Below, in pieces: positions 24,671 through 36,846 of a stretch of DNA of 64,000 bases. A program made the position numbers and the translations under genes. This stretch comes from Symbiodinium kawagutii (Eukaryota; Sar; Dinophyceae; Suessiales; Symbiodiniaceae). The stretch spans positions 287,527 through 351,526 of the forward strand of contig VSDK01016450.1 of NCBI GenBank assembly GCA_009767595.1. The letters are read 5' to 3'. Numbering within the stretch: position 1 is the stretch's first letter; each line of letters starts with the position of its first letter. Under the pieces are notes generated by a model. It was not told the DNA's origin. It did not search any database and saw only the letters and a program-made list of their open reading frames with translations.

Positions 24671-25738
24671 AAAGTTCGTCCCAGTTCTTCTGGGGGCAGC
24701 AATCGTAGTTTCTTACTGCTGCTTCCTGTATTACTATTCCCCTTGTTGCTCACACAGTTTCCTACTTTTGCTCATTTCTACCATTTGTTGATGCTAGCAA
24801 TCTGGCCATTCCTATGTTTTCTGTTTTGGCTTGTTGCTTACTGCATCACTGGGAGATCTAGATTGCTGAGCCACCAGTTTACTCACAAATAACTACATGG
24901 TGAATTTGCTAAGTTCAACCTCGATAAACCACCATCAGTTTAATATACAGCAGTCTAGCTGATGGATAGTTGCCAAATCAATACAATATGCTGATGCTCA
25001 TTAATTGGAAGCCATCATCCCCAGGTATGAAAATAAACAAACATCTTGAAACGACGCACGACTTATATCATATACCAATCATGTTTGAATAAGAAAAGCT
25101 CAATCATCGACTGAAGCCACCAACCAGTGGTGAATCAATCATCCCTAGCTAATAGTTCTAGTGAAAATCCAAAATTCTTTCATTCAGCAATACATCAGCA
25201 TCAATTCAATTTAATAAATAATAGCAACAAATAATCCACCTCTCATCAACCCTCTGAATACCAAAAATGTCAATCAAACCACCAGTCAATCAATCTTAAG
25301 TTCACTATAGAAAATCCTCGGAAATTTCCCACGAAACTCAACTAGTAGATGTTTAACCATTATTGTTGGTTATTACCTCCTACTATTAACCACTACAATC
25401 CTCAACTTTACAAGAGTGAATTTAGATGAATTTAGTATTCCCTATCAACTAACAAACATTCCTGGGTACAAGTTCAAATAATCATGTTATAACCCCCTTT
25501 ACATCCCCATCCAGTCCCACCCAAAATCCCCTCTAAAACGAAAAAAATCCAACCAACGAAGTATCCCCTATCCAGCCCCTATTAACTACATGTTATAACC
25601 ATCCACCAATAGTTGGATGGTGGTAAAACCCCACCTATTAGTGGGTTATAACTATAGTGGTTCATCCCCTACTAACTATGGTTATACTCAGACCACGGTG
25701 CCTCCAACCCACCCCACCATCCATGGCTCCGCCTCCAC

Positions 25739-25870
25739 ATTGCCGCTCTGTTCCTCGGCGCTGGCGCATGGCCCCCCGCCAGCGCGGCATAGCCCGCGGC
25801 CAACTCGTGCGGCGACGGCGGCTCCGGCGTGGCCACGTCCGGCGTGGCGTCCGGGGAGGGCTTGGGGATC
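25739..25870 (-). CDS. Pro/Ala-rich disordered exon
   Basis: A 132-bp exon between gcacctccccag and GTGGAG. Its first base completes the Arg codon left open by the 26876-27090 exon. It reads IPKPSPDATPDVATPEPPSP then an Ala/Gly-rich stretch, with third-position GC over 90%. It ends in phase 2. Confidence 0.75.
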
Positions 25871-25992
25871 CTGGGGAGGTGCAGAGATATGAAGGGATAG
25901 ATATGATAGGTGGATAATGCTAATATAACTACTATAACTAATGTATATATATATAAATAAATAAAGATATGATAGGTAACTAGATGGATATG

Positions 25993-26091
25993 ATGGTTTC
26001 TCAAAATAGGGGAACCCCCAAATCATCCATTATTAGTCATTATTAGCAATAAACCAGCTATTTTTAGGGGTCACTATTTTGAGAAACTACC
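25993..26091. mobile_element. F1 element with similar flanks
   Basis: GGTTTCTCAAAATAGGGGAA ... CACTATTTTGAGAAACTACC. The 11-mer ATGGATATGAT occurs just before the left end and two bases after the right end. The surrounding DNA is rich in gatatgat, so the match may be partly chance. Confidence 0.65.
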
Positions 26092-26875
26092 AAATGGATA
26101 TGATATAAAGGTAGATCATGGGAAAACACGTATTGAGAAAATGGTATCAAGATAATTAGTATATAATGGTTCCAAGGGGTATATGGATCATATTTGAGTA
26201 GACATGTATGAGAGGTAACTCAATTTAAATGGATATGAAAGTAGATCATTGGAAAAACAAGGTAGATAATGGTAGATAGAACTGATCTTATTGGAGATAT
26301 TCAAAGAGAAAAGTGATCCAAAGTAAATATATGGGTAGAGATATATGATGCAGTAGATGGCATGTTTTAGATTCTAAAGATATAGAAATGTTTGATGAGG
26401 ATATAATATAGTTTTGTGATAGGTAGATCACCGAAATATAAACAGCAAAAGTTTCATGTAGAGTAGATATACCTCAAAACGAGGTACAGAAAGTGCAACA
26501 TTTAAGTACACACGCTATAGATGCTAATACACGTATTACAATTAATTGAGAAGTGGAACAATGTGAGCCACGACATTTCCACTGACACACCATCCCAATG
26601 ACATCCTATTGAAATCCTATGGCCTACATTCCGCAAAACACCTGTCACCAACAGTGCATCAGCAGCTCAACCATCATTGTCTGTTATCACATTCCTTCCG
26701 GTTGGCTATGCCCTTCTACTTCACCCATTCAGTAACCACAATCAATCATCACCATCCACCATCACCATCCAAAAAACCATCATTCACCACCCATCAACTT
26801 CCAAGGTCATCCACACATCCACCCTGCAACTGCCCCCCCCTGCCACCCCCCACCCGTTGCGCCCCGTTGCGGCAC

Positions 26876-27090
26876 CTGCTGGGCTTCTTCTGTTGCGTCT
26901 TGGCCGCAGCGGCCGGGCGCTTCTGCGGCGGCTCGGCGCTCTCCAGCGGCGCCGGGCGCTTCGCCGGGATCGGCTTCGGCGGCGCCGCGGGCGCCGCGAC
27001 GGCCTTGCGCTTGGTGGCCTTGGGCGCCGCAGGCGGCGCCGGAGGCCTGGGGGCGCGAGGGGCCTGCAGCAGCGGCATGCAAGGGGGGCC
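26876..27090 (-). CDS. Pro/Ala/Lys-rich disordered exon (largest)
   Basis: A 215-bp exon between gacatcccag and GTGCCG with nearly every third position G or C. It encodes alternating proline, alanine and lysine, for example APRPPAPPAAPKATKRKAVA and PIPAKRPAPLESAEPPQKRP. It is basic and surely disordered, perhaps a nucleic-acid-binding or linker region. It ends in phase 2. The opposite strand carries long open frames (up to 173 codons), which are shadows of its composition. Confidence 0.75.
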
Positions 27091-27492
27091 CTGGGATGTC
27101 AAGGTGATGTTGGAGGATTTGATGATGTGATTTTTGATGGTTTGATCCTGGTGAGATTTTCAGTTTATTGGATTTACCTTGTTTGATCATTCAATTCGTG
27201 TGATTTTCCACCGCCAGTTTGCCAGAGAGCGGGGTGACGTTGGAAGCTTTGATGGTCAGAAGCCGTGGGAAAGGACAAGGGTCACCAAGCATCACTGACT
27301 CTTTGGTGGGTACTGCCAACCCTGGATGAATAACCTGCAGTAGTTGATCAATAGGGGTCATTCCCAAAAAGTTTGAGTTTCCTACCAAAAAATTGGCACC
27401 TCCAAACCACATTTTTCCCACAAAAGAAATACCTCCCAATTAACAACCAACCAGTGGTTAGCACTACCCACCTCCTGATCAACCCACATCAC

Positions 27493-27551
27493 CACAGCTC
27501 CTGCGTTGCTTCCGCAGCTGGTGTCACCGGTTTCTTGGCCCGAGCAGCAGC
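27493..27551 (-). CDS. Candidate exon, Ala/Lys/Pro-rich
   Basis: A 59-bp exon between ctcgcggcag and GTGATG reading AAARAKKPVTPAAEATQEL, similar in composition to the next exon. The phase does not join that exon exactly, so a boundary may be off. Confidence 0.45.
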
Positions 27552-27990
27552 CTGCCGCGAGTATTACAGTGTGGGGCTGCGGCAGTGGGGTTGGAGGGGT
27601 GGGTCCATGCCCTCCGTTCCAACATGTTGGTGCTTTCATTAACTGATGATGTTGTGTCAAATGACATGGATGCCCAGTGATTGAAACATCCAGCTATTTC
27701 CGCTCGACCTTCATTCATGTTGATCATGCAACTGCTGTCAGATTACCAAATATATCAGCATGATTAGCCATGGTAATAGCAGGGAAAATCAAATTGCTAC
27801 CTCGCAGCTTGCTAAGCAGCTTGCTAGCCATCATTTCGCCATGGTTCAACCATCATTCAACCAGCAAACATGATTCGACCATCATCCGACCATCATCAGC
27901 CATGATTCAACCACCATTTCACCACAGTTTCCACCAAGAGTTCCACCAACCCATCACCAAGGAATACTCATCAGCAGCACCGTGACCCAC

Positions 27991-28038
27991 CGGACGCCTG
28001 AGTAGCCTGCGCTGGTGCGGCGGGAGGTGGCATTTCTC
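27991..28038 (-). CDS. Candidate short exon of the disordered chain
   Basis: A 48-bp exon between ccaggttgcag and GTGGGT. Frames read either EKCHLPPHQRRLLRRP or EMPPPAAPAQATQAS. The second matches the composition of its neighbours, the first has better codon bias. Unresolved. Confidence 0.4.
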
Positions 28039-28874
28039 CTGCAACCTGGAGGAGCTTTGCACGGTGGGATGGTTAAGCGGCTGGGGGATAGTAAGTGACT
28101 GGTCAATAATCATCATGATCAAACATGGCATCACTAACAACCTACAATAAACATTAAACTTGGATAACATTTCATAATGAACTACCCATGTTTTGTTTGT
28201 ACTTAGTTTTGACCGAGGGTAATCAATATGATCAAACCACCCTGTAAGTGGCAAGCACTTGACCATGCTAAACATTAACCTTGATCAACCGAAAGCATGG
28301 TCAACATTCAATGCTTACTGTTCATTATGGTGACTGGTTCATGTTCATGTCCATTATTGATCAACATTAATCTAAGTTCGTTGATGCCCAAACCAAACAA
28401 GACCCAAATTTGTTGTGTCCATTATTGTTGAGTCCAAAATCATGTCCATTATGTCCAGATTCGTTAATGGTTCATGTCCACTATGTCCATTGGTCAACGA
28501 ATGTGGTGGAATAACCAGTATGGTCCACCACCGGTCAAAATGGAATATCAATCATGGTGGCATACAGGTACGGACCATAATAGACATTAACCATCAATAA
28601 GTATTCCAGTCAAAATTATGTCCATTGTCGAGGTTAATGACCAAGTTTAATCAACCATTCCAGTATACCACCAGGTGGTCCACCAATAACCAGCATGGTC
28701 CACATATGGATGGTCAATTAAAAATTAATTCACCTATTTTATGTCCTCCCATTATTCCACCATTTCATGGAATTAACCAGTATGGTCAATTAGAATTCAT
28801 TCACCTATGGATGGTCAATTAAAATTCATTCACCTATGATGTCCTTCAATGTCCATTATGTCCACTATGGTGCA

Positions 28875-29020
28875 CCTCGGTCGCCCACCGGTGGCGCGTG
28901 CCCGCCTTCTTCCGCGTCTCCTTTGGCTTCGCCGGCGCGGCGGGCGCGGCTTNNNNNNNNNNNNNNNNNNNNNNNNNGGCCTGCAGCTGCCGAGGTGGGA
29001 GACGGGGCTGCGACCACCTG
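28875..29020 (-). CDS. Ala/Pro/Lys-rich exon interrupted by the assembly gap
   Basis: Starts after gttctccctcag with VVAAPSPTSAAAG. After the run of N it continues best as APAAPAKPKETRKKAGTRH and ends CACCG|GTGGGC at about 28890. Third-position GC is near 95%. The two halves are out of frame if the gap is really 25 bases, so the gap length is a placeholder or the frame choice is wrong. Confidence 0.6.
28953..28977. other. Assembly gap of 25 N
   Basis: Undetermined bases inside an extremely GC-rich exon, a place where short-read assemblies commonly break. Confidence 1.
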
Positions 29021-29116
29021 AGGGAGAACGGCTGATGGGTGGATGATGGGTGGATGATGGGTAACCCATGATCAATGAATAGGTGAATCTGATTGATTAT
29101 GGTTCAATCAATGCCT

Positions 29117-29223
29117 GGTGGTTGGTTGAACCAGCTTGGATGATGGATTCATCTGGATTGATAAACCAACCAATGGTTAATGACTACTAGGGAAAATTAG
29201 AAATGTCAATCAAACCACCAACC
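29117..29223. mobile_element. F3 element
   Basis: GGTGGTTGGTTGAACCAGC ... ACTACTAGGGAAAATTAGAA, then TCAATCAAACCACCAACC. Confidence 0.55.
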
Positions 29224-29276
29224 AGCTTTTCATGGTGATCACATCTGACAAATGCCTTCCTGCCAGTCACCACTAC

Positions 29277-29349
29277 CGCGGTGGGCGCACCCCACCGGCC
29301 CCCGGTGCCCAACATCTGAGGCGATCGCCACGGAGGGATCTCGACGCAC
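29277..29349 (-). CDS. Candidate exon upstream of the disordered chain
   Basis: Acceptor ttcccacttgag, donor GTAGTG. The best frame by third-position GC (over 80%) reads CVEIPPWRSPQMLGTGGRWG. It ends in phase 0, matching the next exon. Confidence 0.5.
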
Positions 29350-30778
29350 CTCAAGTGGGAAAGGGAAGCATCGTTGGAGCTGGCACGCCATGGCATTGGG
29401 TGAGGATGGCTAGTGGCTACCCCCAGGGTTAATGGATTAAGTGGCTTAATCATGAACCATCGTGTTACACTGAAACCTGGATTAAGTGGCTTAATAACCA
29501 AGAATAGCATTGGAATCATTGGGTGATGATGGCTAGACTTACCTGGTTGATTAGTAAACCATGGGGATAGGTGTGGCTTAGTAAGCATTAATGATTAACA
29601 AATGAATAACCTGGATTAACAAAGTTGGATCCACTGGCTTTATCCAGGGGTGATCAATAGCTTCATGATGGCTTACATGGCTAATAAACCTGGATTAAGT
29701 GGATTAATAACCAAGAATGGCATTGGTTGATGATGGCTAGTTTATCAACCTGGATTAACAAAACACTGGGTGATACTGGTTGATTAGTAAGGGGTATCAC
29801 CCAAAAGCCGTACTGCCGATTCAAATGGATTACCCCCATCTTATAAATCTAAGGGTTATTCATGCGCGGATAACATTAGGCTCCAGAAACGTGGCATTTG
29901 TTGATAATGGTCAGGCCATAAGAAGTGGCCAAGAACTGGAGAAGAAGTGGTTAAGATGATCTGGCTCATGTAAGGCATGGGTTGATCTTGGTTGGGCCAT
30001 AAGGAGCGTGGCATTAGTTGAGAGACATGCCATGGCAGCGAAATACCATCAGTATATAGTGATTGGCTGATGATGGTTAAGCCATAAGAAGTGGTTAAGA
30101 CCTGGATAAGCGTAAGCAAAAGGCACAGGATGGTGCGATTGGCCAAACGTTACTACTTAAGCATGGCTGATCGTGGTCAGTAGTGGTCAAGAAAGGCTAC
30201 AAACAGTGAGTTGTGGCTGGCACTAAGGCTTAAGTAGGACATGGTAAATTATATTCAGTGATTCTGATGATTGTTTCCCAACTCAAGAGCCGAATCCAGG
30301 GGATGGTTGGCTCATGCCACGTTGTCACTTTCTGGCCGCCGATGATGTAGAAAAAACAAGACACACACCTCCAAATAATCCTAATACATGTGCTGACCAC
30401 GAACTTAGTGTATAGGGTGGCATCAGGACCATTCGGATACATGACTGGTCTATTCTCAGCAACCTCGGGTAACTCTAACATCCAGTAGGCATGCAAATTA
30501 CCATCATCATTCCCGAAAATGCTCAAATCCCAAGGGCCTTGCAGGGGAACAGCCATGATGATGGTGAACGGATACATTTTTTCCACACCAGCAATCTTCC
30601 AGTGGCTGAAACGTAGCCTCCGGCTCCAGCTTTGACAATAAGCCGACTGAATCGATCATGCAGCATTATGCCCTTCACCATCATCAACCATTACTTGATA
30701 AAATGTTGGCTGAAGTGACCTTTCCTAGCGATCAACGGCTAAATCATCTCTATCAACCCTTCAACCATTCTTACCGGG

Positions 30779-30878
30779 TTGGTGGTTTCAACAAAACGAA
30801 ATCATGAAAAATATTAGGCAACCAACCATTTGTTGATAACTACTAGGCAAAATAAAACATGTAAATCAAACCACCAAC
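30779..30878. mobile_element. F3 element, best-preserved copy
   Basis: TTGGTGGTTTCAACAAAACG, ATGAAAAATATTAGGCAACC, then AACATGTAAATCAAACCACC. The ends GGTGGTTT/AAACCACC are exact inverted repeats. Confidence 0.65.
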
Positions 30879-30941
30879 TGTCATTTTCCATTCATCAACC
30901 AATAGATTGCGTGATTGCCACCGGCACACGCCACCTGGTAC

Positions 30942-31002
30942 CCCTGCCTCCCAGGTCGCAACATCTTCCTCCAATCCCGTGCTCGGCTGCAGGAAGGAAA
31001 CC
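30942..31002 (-). CDS. Candidate exon, weak
   Basis: Acceptor gatctccgcag, donor GTACCA. It reads VSFLQPSTGLEEDVATWEAG. The plus strand is also open here, so the call is tentative. Confidence 0.3.
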
Positions 31003-31612
31003 CTGCGGAGATCGTGTTGCTCGCAGCACGCAGCTGCCCCAGCGCATGCGTGGGGGAACAGTGGATACAGTGGCATTTATTTCATCAAGATGCCACCATT
31101 TTGATTTACTGCAATGCCACATCTAGACAATCAAATGGCAAATGCCGCACATGATTACTGGGCACGGTAGTAATCTAAAAATGGTAAAGCTGCCTAAAAG
31201 TCCCGGTTCATCGTATGCAAAATGCTCATTAATGATTAACGGTTTGCAATGGTTGCAACATGCAACCTCTCTCTCCACCATCATCAGACTGAACATGTCA
31301 CCAGGCATAGACATGTTTTTCCATCAGTAGAGTTGTAAGATACTTCAAAATGGCTAACTGTAGAGCTATGGGAATCACCATTGGAGTAGGCTGAATTAGA
31401 GTAGGGTGGTGTGGAATGGACCGCTGGCTGAAAGAGTACCATCCCTAGCCCAGGTCCTCTTAACCAACCAACCAACGAATGCCATCCTCAACTTCTCTTG
31501 AACTCTCACGTGGGTAAAGATTCGCTAGTCCAACATGCCATCACTATCTCTCCATCAGATGTTGCCCATCCATTCGCTAAGGCTTGGGCGGCACCGCAAC
31601 GCTTGGTGTCAC

Positions 31613-31700
31613 CCCGTCCCATCGCATCGCCATAGGCCGCGCCTATCGCCAGGTTGAAGCTGATGAAATCTGCCCTGCCTGGGAACTGTTGTGGCCCCAT
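31613..31700 (-). CDS. Candidate exon, unknown protein
   Basis: Acceptor ttgccatcagcag, donor GTGACA. It reads PGRADFISFNLAIGAAYGDA with high third-position GC. It lies just 3' of the FHA exon on the coding strand, but the phases do not join directly. Confidence 0.5.
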
Positions 31701-32488
31701 CTGCTGATGGCAATGACTTCATGGGGAAATGATGATGGGTTCTTTTTTGCCAGGGCATCATGGTGATGGCAATTACTTCAGGCATGGACGGTTCTCCGGT
31801 GAAGTCAATGTGGATTCGTGAAATTAAATTTATACAGAAGTCAATTGATGATAGATACCCATGGCCATGGCAAATACTGGTGAATTCTTGAAATGCTGGC
31901 CAATGATGGTGGAATGGTGCTTTGCTGTTGTTTCATCTTGGCGACGAGCGGGGCTGCATTAGGTTGATCACTTGGCGGATGCTTAAGGGCGGTTAATTGG
32001 TGGTTGATAATCAATCAGCAGGCGAATGATGATTGTTGGTTTGCTAGCCCTTGACCATTTTCTGTTAATTATCAACGGTCACATCATAACATGAATTTGA
32101 ATTGGGGTGAACAAATATGTTACAAACATGCTACATTATGACAGTGGCCAATCTTGTGTTGATTGACTATTCTTAAAACCTGTGGGTACAAAGGTGCCAA
32201 GAATCATGGTCACGGTGGGCTGAAGGTAGGAATGCCAAAGATAGACTTGCCGTCTCTCAAAAATGTGGCGTAAATTCATGGCTCTAAGACTAAATTGAAC
32301 AAACCAACAGTAACCAACACACAGAAAGAATAATGAAAACATGGTTTGTTGGATGCCAATCACATATATCATCAACTGTTTCGAACGTATCCTGTGACAC
32401 TGGCACAAGGAGTTGTAACCAATGCGTTCAAAAACGAAAAGGGCATGTGCCGAATTTCAACATATCTTGGTTGCCTGAGGTCCCACAC

Positions 32489-32559
32489 GTCATGCGTGTG
32501 CCATTGATCCAAGTACCATTGGATGAGGAGTCTTGCATCAAAAGCATATCTCCCGCACC
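32489..32559 (-). CDS. FHA-domain exon
   Basis: A 71-bp exon between ctttcttcgcag and GTGTGG reading LLMQDSSSNGTWINGTRM. This is the core of a forkhead-associated domain: hydrophobic-x-x-D-x-S-S-N-G-T-aromatic-x-N-G-x-x-hydrophobic. FHA domains bind phosphothreonine peptides and occur in kinases, DNA-damage proteins and transcription factors. The rest of the domain (the upstream G-R and S-R-x-H strands, and the final strand) should be on neighbouring exons, which I did not find. Confidence 0.8.
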
Positions 32560-33041
32560 CTGCGAAGAAAGGCAGCTGCTCTCAAAGTGTGGTTTGATTT
32601 GAGTGAAACGGTGAAACGTATGCCTTGGAGATTGCAAGTTTCTGCACAGCACCGGGTGACACACCTATTGAAAACCATCAAAGGATATCAAAAGATATAT
32701 TAGGCTCCTGCATCTTTGATCACCCCATATATTACTGACTATATCGTGACACCATGAATGTGACGCCAGCCCTCAGATTCTCAGAAGTAGCGTCAGGCAG
32801 CGAAGCAAGAGTTGCGGGGGGCCATAAATGATAAATGGTGGTGAAACCACACACAGGGCATAGCCAGCACATTCCGGAGCGCATACCAACTCTCAGGAAC
32901 CGGCACCCATCGCACCAACACTCCATGCGCAGCTGGGATGCCCAAATCAATCACCGTCAGGCTTGCCATGCCCATATCCATGGTTCGCATTCACATTTTC
33001 GGATCAGTTAGCCCGCTCGTCTCAGCAGTGCGGACATCAAC

Positions 33042-33122
33042 CCTGGGCCCTGCCTCCGGCAGCGTCTGTAGCACAAAGACCGCATGCCTTGGACGCCGGG
33101 GAACAGGAGCCCGCCCTCCACG
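33042..33122 (-). CDS. Candidate exon, Arg-rich
   Basis: Acceptor acttgtctcag, donor GTTGAT. Of three open frames the one reading GGLLFPGVQGMRSLCYRRC has almost only G or C at third positions. Position and phase make it a possible upstream neighbour of the FHA exon, but I see no FHA signature in it. Confidence 0.45.
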
Positions 33123-34667
33123 CTGAGACAAGTCCCGTTGCTGCTTGTCCCTTCGGCGCAAAAAGCCCATGCACCTTGTGGGCTTGTCCCTTAGCCAACC
33201 CTTGAAAATAGACACCGGCAGCATGTACAACACACAAATGATTCAAATGTCAAAATGTTTTTTACATGTTTCATCGCCCCCGACCGAGTACAGCCCGTGC
33301 TGCTTGATGCACTCGACGGAAGGAGAAAAAATGCCCACAATCAAATACCAACAGCAAAGTACACCACCAGCTGACCGTCAAGATTTTCCATGTGCAAAAA
33401 CAGAACCTAAACGACTAGAAATGTCAGGGAATCACGACCTGCGCCGTCCCTCCAGAATTTGGACAAGCTGAAAATGGTCATCATTGAAGGGGTGCCTAAG
33501 ATAGCTTAGATAGTTGCCGGTGGCTAATAGTGGTTAAACCAGCTGGTTACGATTCGTTGAAGTATGCCTGTGAATCACATGTCCCGATTCAACCGATTGA
33601 CTTTCGAGAAAAAACAAGGAAAGCTCAATAAGCAATTTTCCCAGAGCAAAAGCATATTACAAATATATCACATCATAATGCTGAGGTTTCTTATATCAAG
33701 TGTTAACGTTTTTCCGGTTCTATATCAAATACATATAATATGTTAAAATATATCCTCCAAATTTGGCAAATAAACAAGTTCCTCAGCGAGTTGGACAGCT
33801 CATCAACCACATCAGGCTTCCACCGGCCCTTGGGCTCATCACGTTTTGGAGATGTGCTGATGTCTCAGCACAACCTCAGGTGTTGCATGGCAGGTGGATT
33901 TTCTCTCTATTCCTGGGGTCCAGCTAGGGGGCGACATGTGGCCCAGCCAAATGAAGCCAGGGAAAATTGGAACTTACGATTTTCTAGCGCAAAGCCTTGG
34001 ATTGATGAAGGGTAAAAGGAAGCCGGAACCGTCAAGAGCCAAGGTAGGAACTATGGAACTGCCCGACTGGTTGACTCAATTCAGGGGGATTTCCACAGGG
34101 TATGCGAGCATCCAGCAAGTTTCAACTGCGCAGTTTTGAGTTGTGTGAGTTTAACCTCTACAGAGTGGCTAAGTTGGTTGAGTTTCATCATTGAACTACT
34201 ATTCGCCTGGTGGTTGCCGTAGTCATAACCGAAGTTCAATATAACTGCAGGGAGTACTACTCTGTAGAAACAAAGTGGACCATCAACACTTTGAGCGGTT
34301 GGCTTGGTTCGTCCCCTGTCAAAAGGTAGGTATCACCCCAGTGAAGTAAGCGAATCAATTTATAAGTGGCTAGGGGGCCCACCTAGCACTACATAGTCAT
34401 AGCGGGTGACCGCAACTTGAAACTGCTGGGGGCCGGGTCCCTTAAAGAAACATCTCCAACATGGATATTCCATCCTTTTCCAATCGACAAAGATCGCAGC
34501 ACTTGGATCTCCCAGCATCGCAGGTATCCTCACGGCCTGCCAGGCTGAAGGTTGACGCTGTGCTGAAGCACAGGCATGCGTTACCGGTCATTCATGATGG
34601 AGAATACCTGGGTTCATAGCTTCTTGATGGCGTTTCTGAGTAATGATGGTTTGTCTCTGATTTTAAA

Positions 34668-34778
34668 CGGGTGTTGCTCCAAATAGGGAACACCCCAAAT
34701 CATCCAATATCAACCGTTTATAGCTTGTAGTAATAAATCTAAGTCTAGGGGATTGGGATAGGACTTGGGGATCCACAT
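34668..34778. mobile_element. Degenerate F1 copy
   Basis: GTGTTGCTCCAAATAGGGAA, then CACCCCAAATCATCCAA. The right end is decayed (GGACTTGGGGATCCACA). Recognised only by the internal motif. Confidence 0.4.
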
Positions 34779-35037
34779 TTAGCATGTCATTTAATCATGA
34801 GCAAAACCCACATCAATCATCCACAAATCCATCTCACCAAACCACCATCAAACCAACAAATCGGACCAACCTCCACTTCCACATCACCTCCCAGGCTCCG
34901 CCATGGTGGGGCGCCCCTGCTGGAGCTACACCACCATACCACCACCCGCCCCCGTGGGCACCGAAATCCAAGCGCTGCTTGGAGATCTGAAAGGTCTCGG
35001 GTGCAGGGCGCAAAGCACCAGGCCTTGGGTGCACATA

Positions 35038-35210
35038 TGGCGAGGGCATGGTTGGTGGTTGCTTGGTGGGTTGCTTGGTGGGTTGGTTGGTGGTTGGTTG
35101 GTGGTTGGTTGGTGGTTGATTGATGTTGGGATGTTTAGTTGTTGATTAGTTGGTTAAGTGCTGGTTGGTTGATGGTTGGTTGATGGCTAGTTGGTGGTTG
35201 GTTCATGGTT
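35038..35210. repeat. GGTTGGTGGTTGCTTGGTGG array
   Basis: Low-complexity G/T-rich array of ggttggtggttgg units. No gene seen. Confidence 0.7.
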
Positions 35211-36302
35211 ATAGTTAGTGGGCGGTAGAGCCTAGAGACCAAGGCCTTACCAAGTGGCGCCAAAGAAAGTCATGGAGAACTTTGAAAGTTATTCATGATC
35301 TACGTGAAGTTGATCGCGGTCTATTCCAGCTGATCCTTAAAAATCATAGACCACTACAATGCCTAAAGTTCTGCCAGTTGGTTACCTACCAGAATGGTAA
35401 CTGCAATCATCGTGATTGTTATTAAGCATTCTATGCTGGAAACCAATGGGACTATAAACTGAAAACCAATGGTTTCCAACTGGTTAGCACCACCAGTTAC
35501 CACCACCGGTCACCATTTCAAGCACAAAACGACCGGTGGTGGTAACTCAATGGTTTCCTTCATCAGCACCACCAGCCCAGGCGACCCCCACACTTCACCA
35601 CGACCACATCGCACCAGCAAAAAGCCGCCCTAACAGGAGCACAGGGCCACGGAATGTGGAGACTGGGAGGTGGTTGGTGGCGGCTCGTAGTAGCACTGGG
35701 GTCAACAATGGCTGGTAAGGCTTGATGAATGGACGAGTGCTGGTTGATACTGATGGTTCATGACTGGATCCATGGATTGCGGAGCGAATCTGGAGGTCAA
35801 CAGAAATTATCATGTCTATGTCAGTGGCAAATCACCAGCTAATTCTTCTACAACTGAGGGTGGCCTTGCTAATTTGGATCTACGATTCATAACCAATCTT
35901 TCACAATTTGCCGGAACATGCCGGAACCATTTGATCATTTCGTGCTGTGTACCGACGTTGACATTTGCTGGCAGTTGACGATCTATTTGCGATTTCCCAG
36001 GAAGAATGAGTTGGTGGCTCACTGCCAATGATCCCTCACTACTGACAGCTAACCAACCAACCAACGCATTGATCATTAGCAAATGACCTCAGCATCTGAT
36101 CAAACCAGTGAACGCAAGCAAATCAACCAAAAATCAAGCTGCTGCAAACCAAGTGACCTGTCCCAACTTGATCATGACTTGTCACATCTTGTCACCAAGT
36201 CATCTATCAAGACTGGATGTCCCATTGATGTCCCATTGATGTCCCTTGATCATCCTTGATCATCCTTGATCACCATGGTCACCAGAAAGTCATCCCAATC
36301 AC

Positions 36303-36453
36303 TTGGCCACAGCCCCAGGGCTCCGTGCCGTGCTTGACGCCGTGGCAGCTTCCCTCAGCAGCGGCATGGGCGCCTTGGGCGTCTGCGTCCCCGGGACCGC
36401 AGCGGTGGGCGCCGCCTTGTCGGCCGTGGGGCGCTGCCGCGTGCCTGCGGCGC
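36303..36453 (-). CDS. Candidate exon, Ala/Pro/Thr-rich disordered segment
   Basis: Acceptor cattcgcacag, 49 codons such as PTADKAAPTAAVPGTQTPKA with very high third-position GC, ending GCCAA|GTGATT. As at 38362, the frame would hit AAG TGA if the donor were not used. Probably an intrinsically disordered region. Confidence 0.6.
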
Positions 36454-36799
36454 CTGTGCGAATGGATGGGTGAAATGATGGATGTGATTTTCAAGGATGG
36501 ATAAATAATGGATAATAAATAACAATGTATGGATGGATAATAATCCGTGTTCATCATTGTTACATCCAGATTAGTAACAATCTGTTCCATAGATTGTAAC
36601 AATACATACATTGTAACAATGTAGGATGATGATTAACAATAGATGTAACAATCTGTTGGATGGATAATAATCCATGGTTAATCATGGATGGTGCAACAGA
36701 TTTTCAGTGATGGATCAAACCTTGTTACGGATTGTTAGTCATCCAACCATGAAGCTAAGGGGTTCCCATGAGGTTGTTGCAGGTGAGGCTTTGATCAAC

Positions 36800-36846
36800 C
36801 ACACAACGACGCGCACCGGAGCAGAAGTACTCGCGCAGGGAGTAGC
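36800..36846 (-). CDS. Candidate short exon, Cys/Arg-rich
   Basis: A 47-bp exon between gcgcgtttcag and GTTGAT, reading YSLREYFCSGARRCV. The same frame extends both ways (upstream LDGEICHGVLEPPRV), so the exon may be longer. No family recognised. Confidence 0.4.

Noticed and set aside
26609-27186. Plus-strand open frames of 169-173 codons
   Set aside because: They arise because the GC-rich minus-strand exon leaves few stops on the complement.
32793-33233. Two minus-strand frames in register separated by a single TGA (possible readthrough)
   Set aside because: The splice signals and codon bias favour another frame for the 33042-33122 exon, so the apparent readthrough is probably chance.
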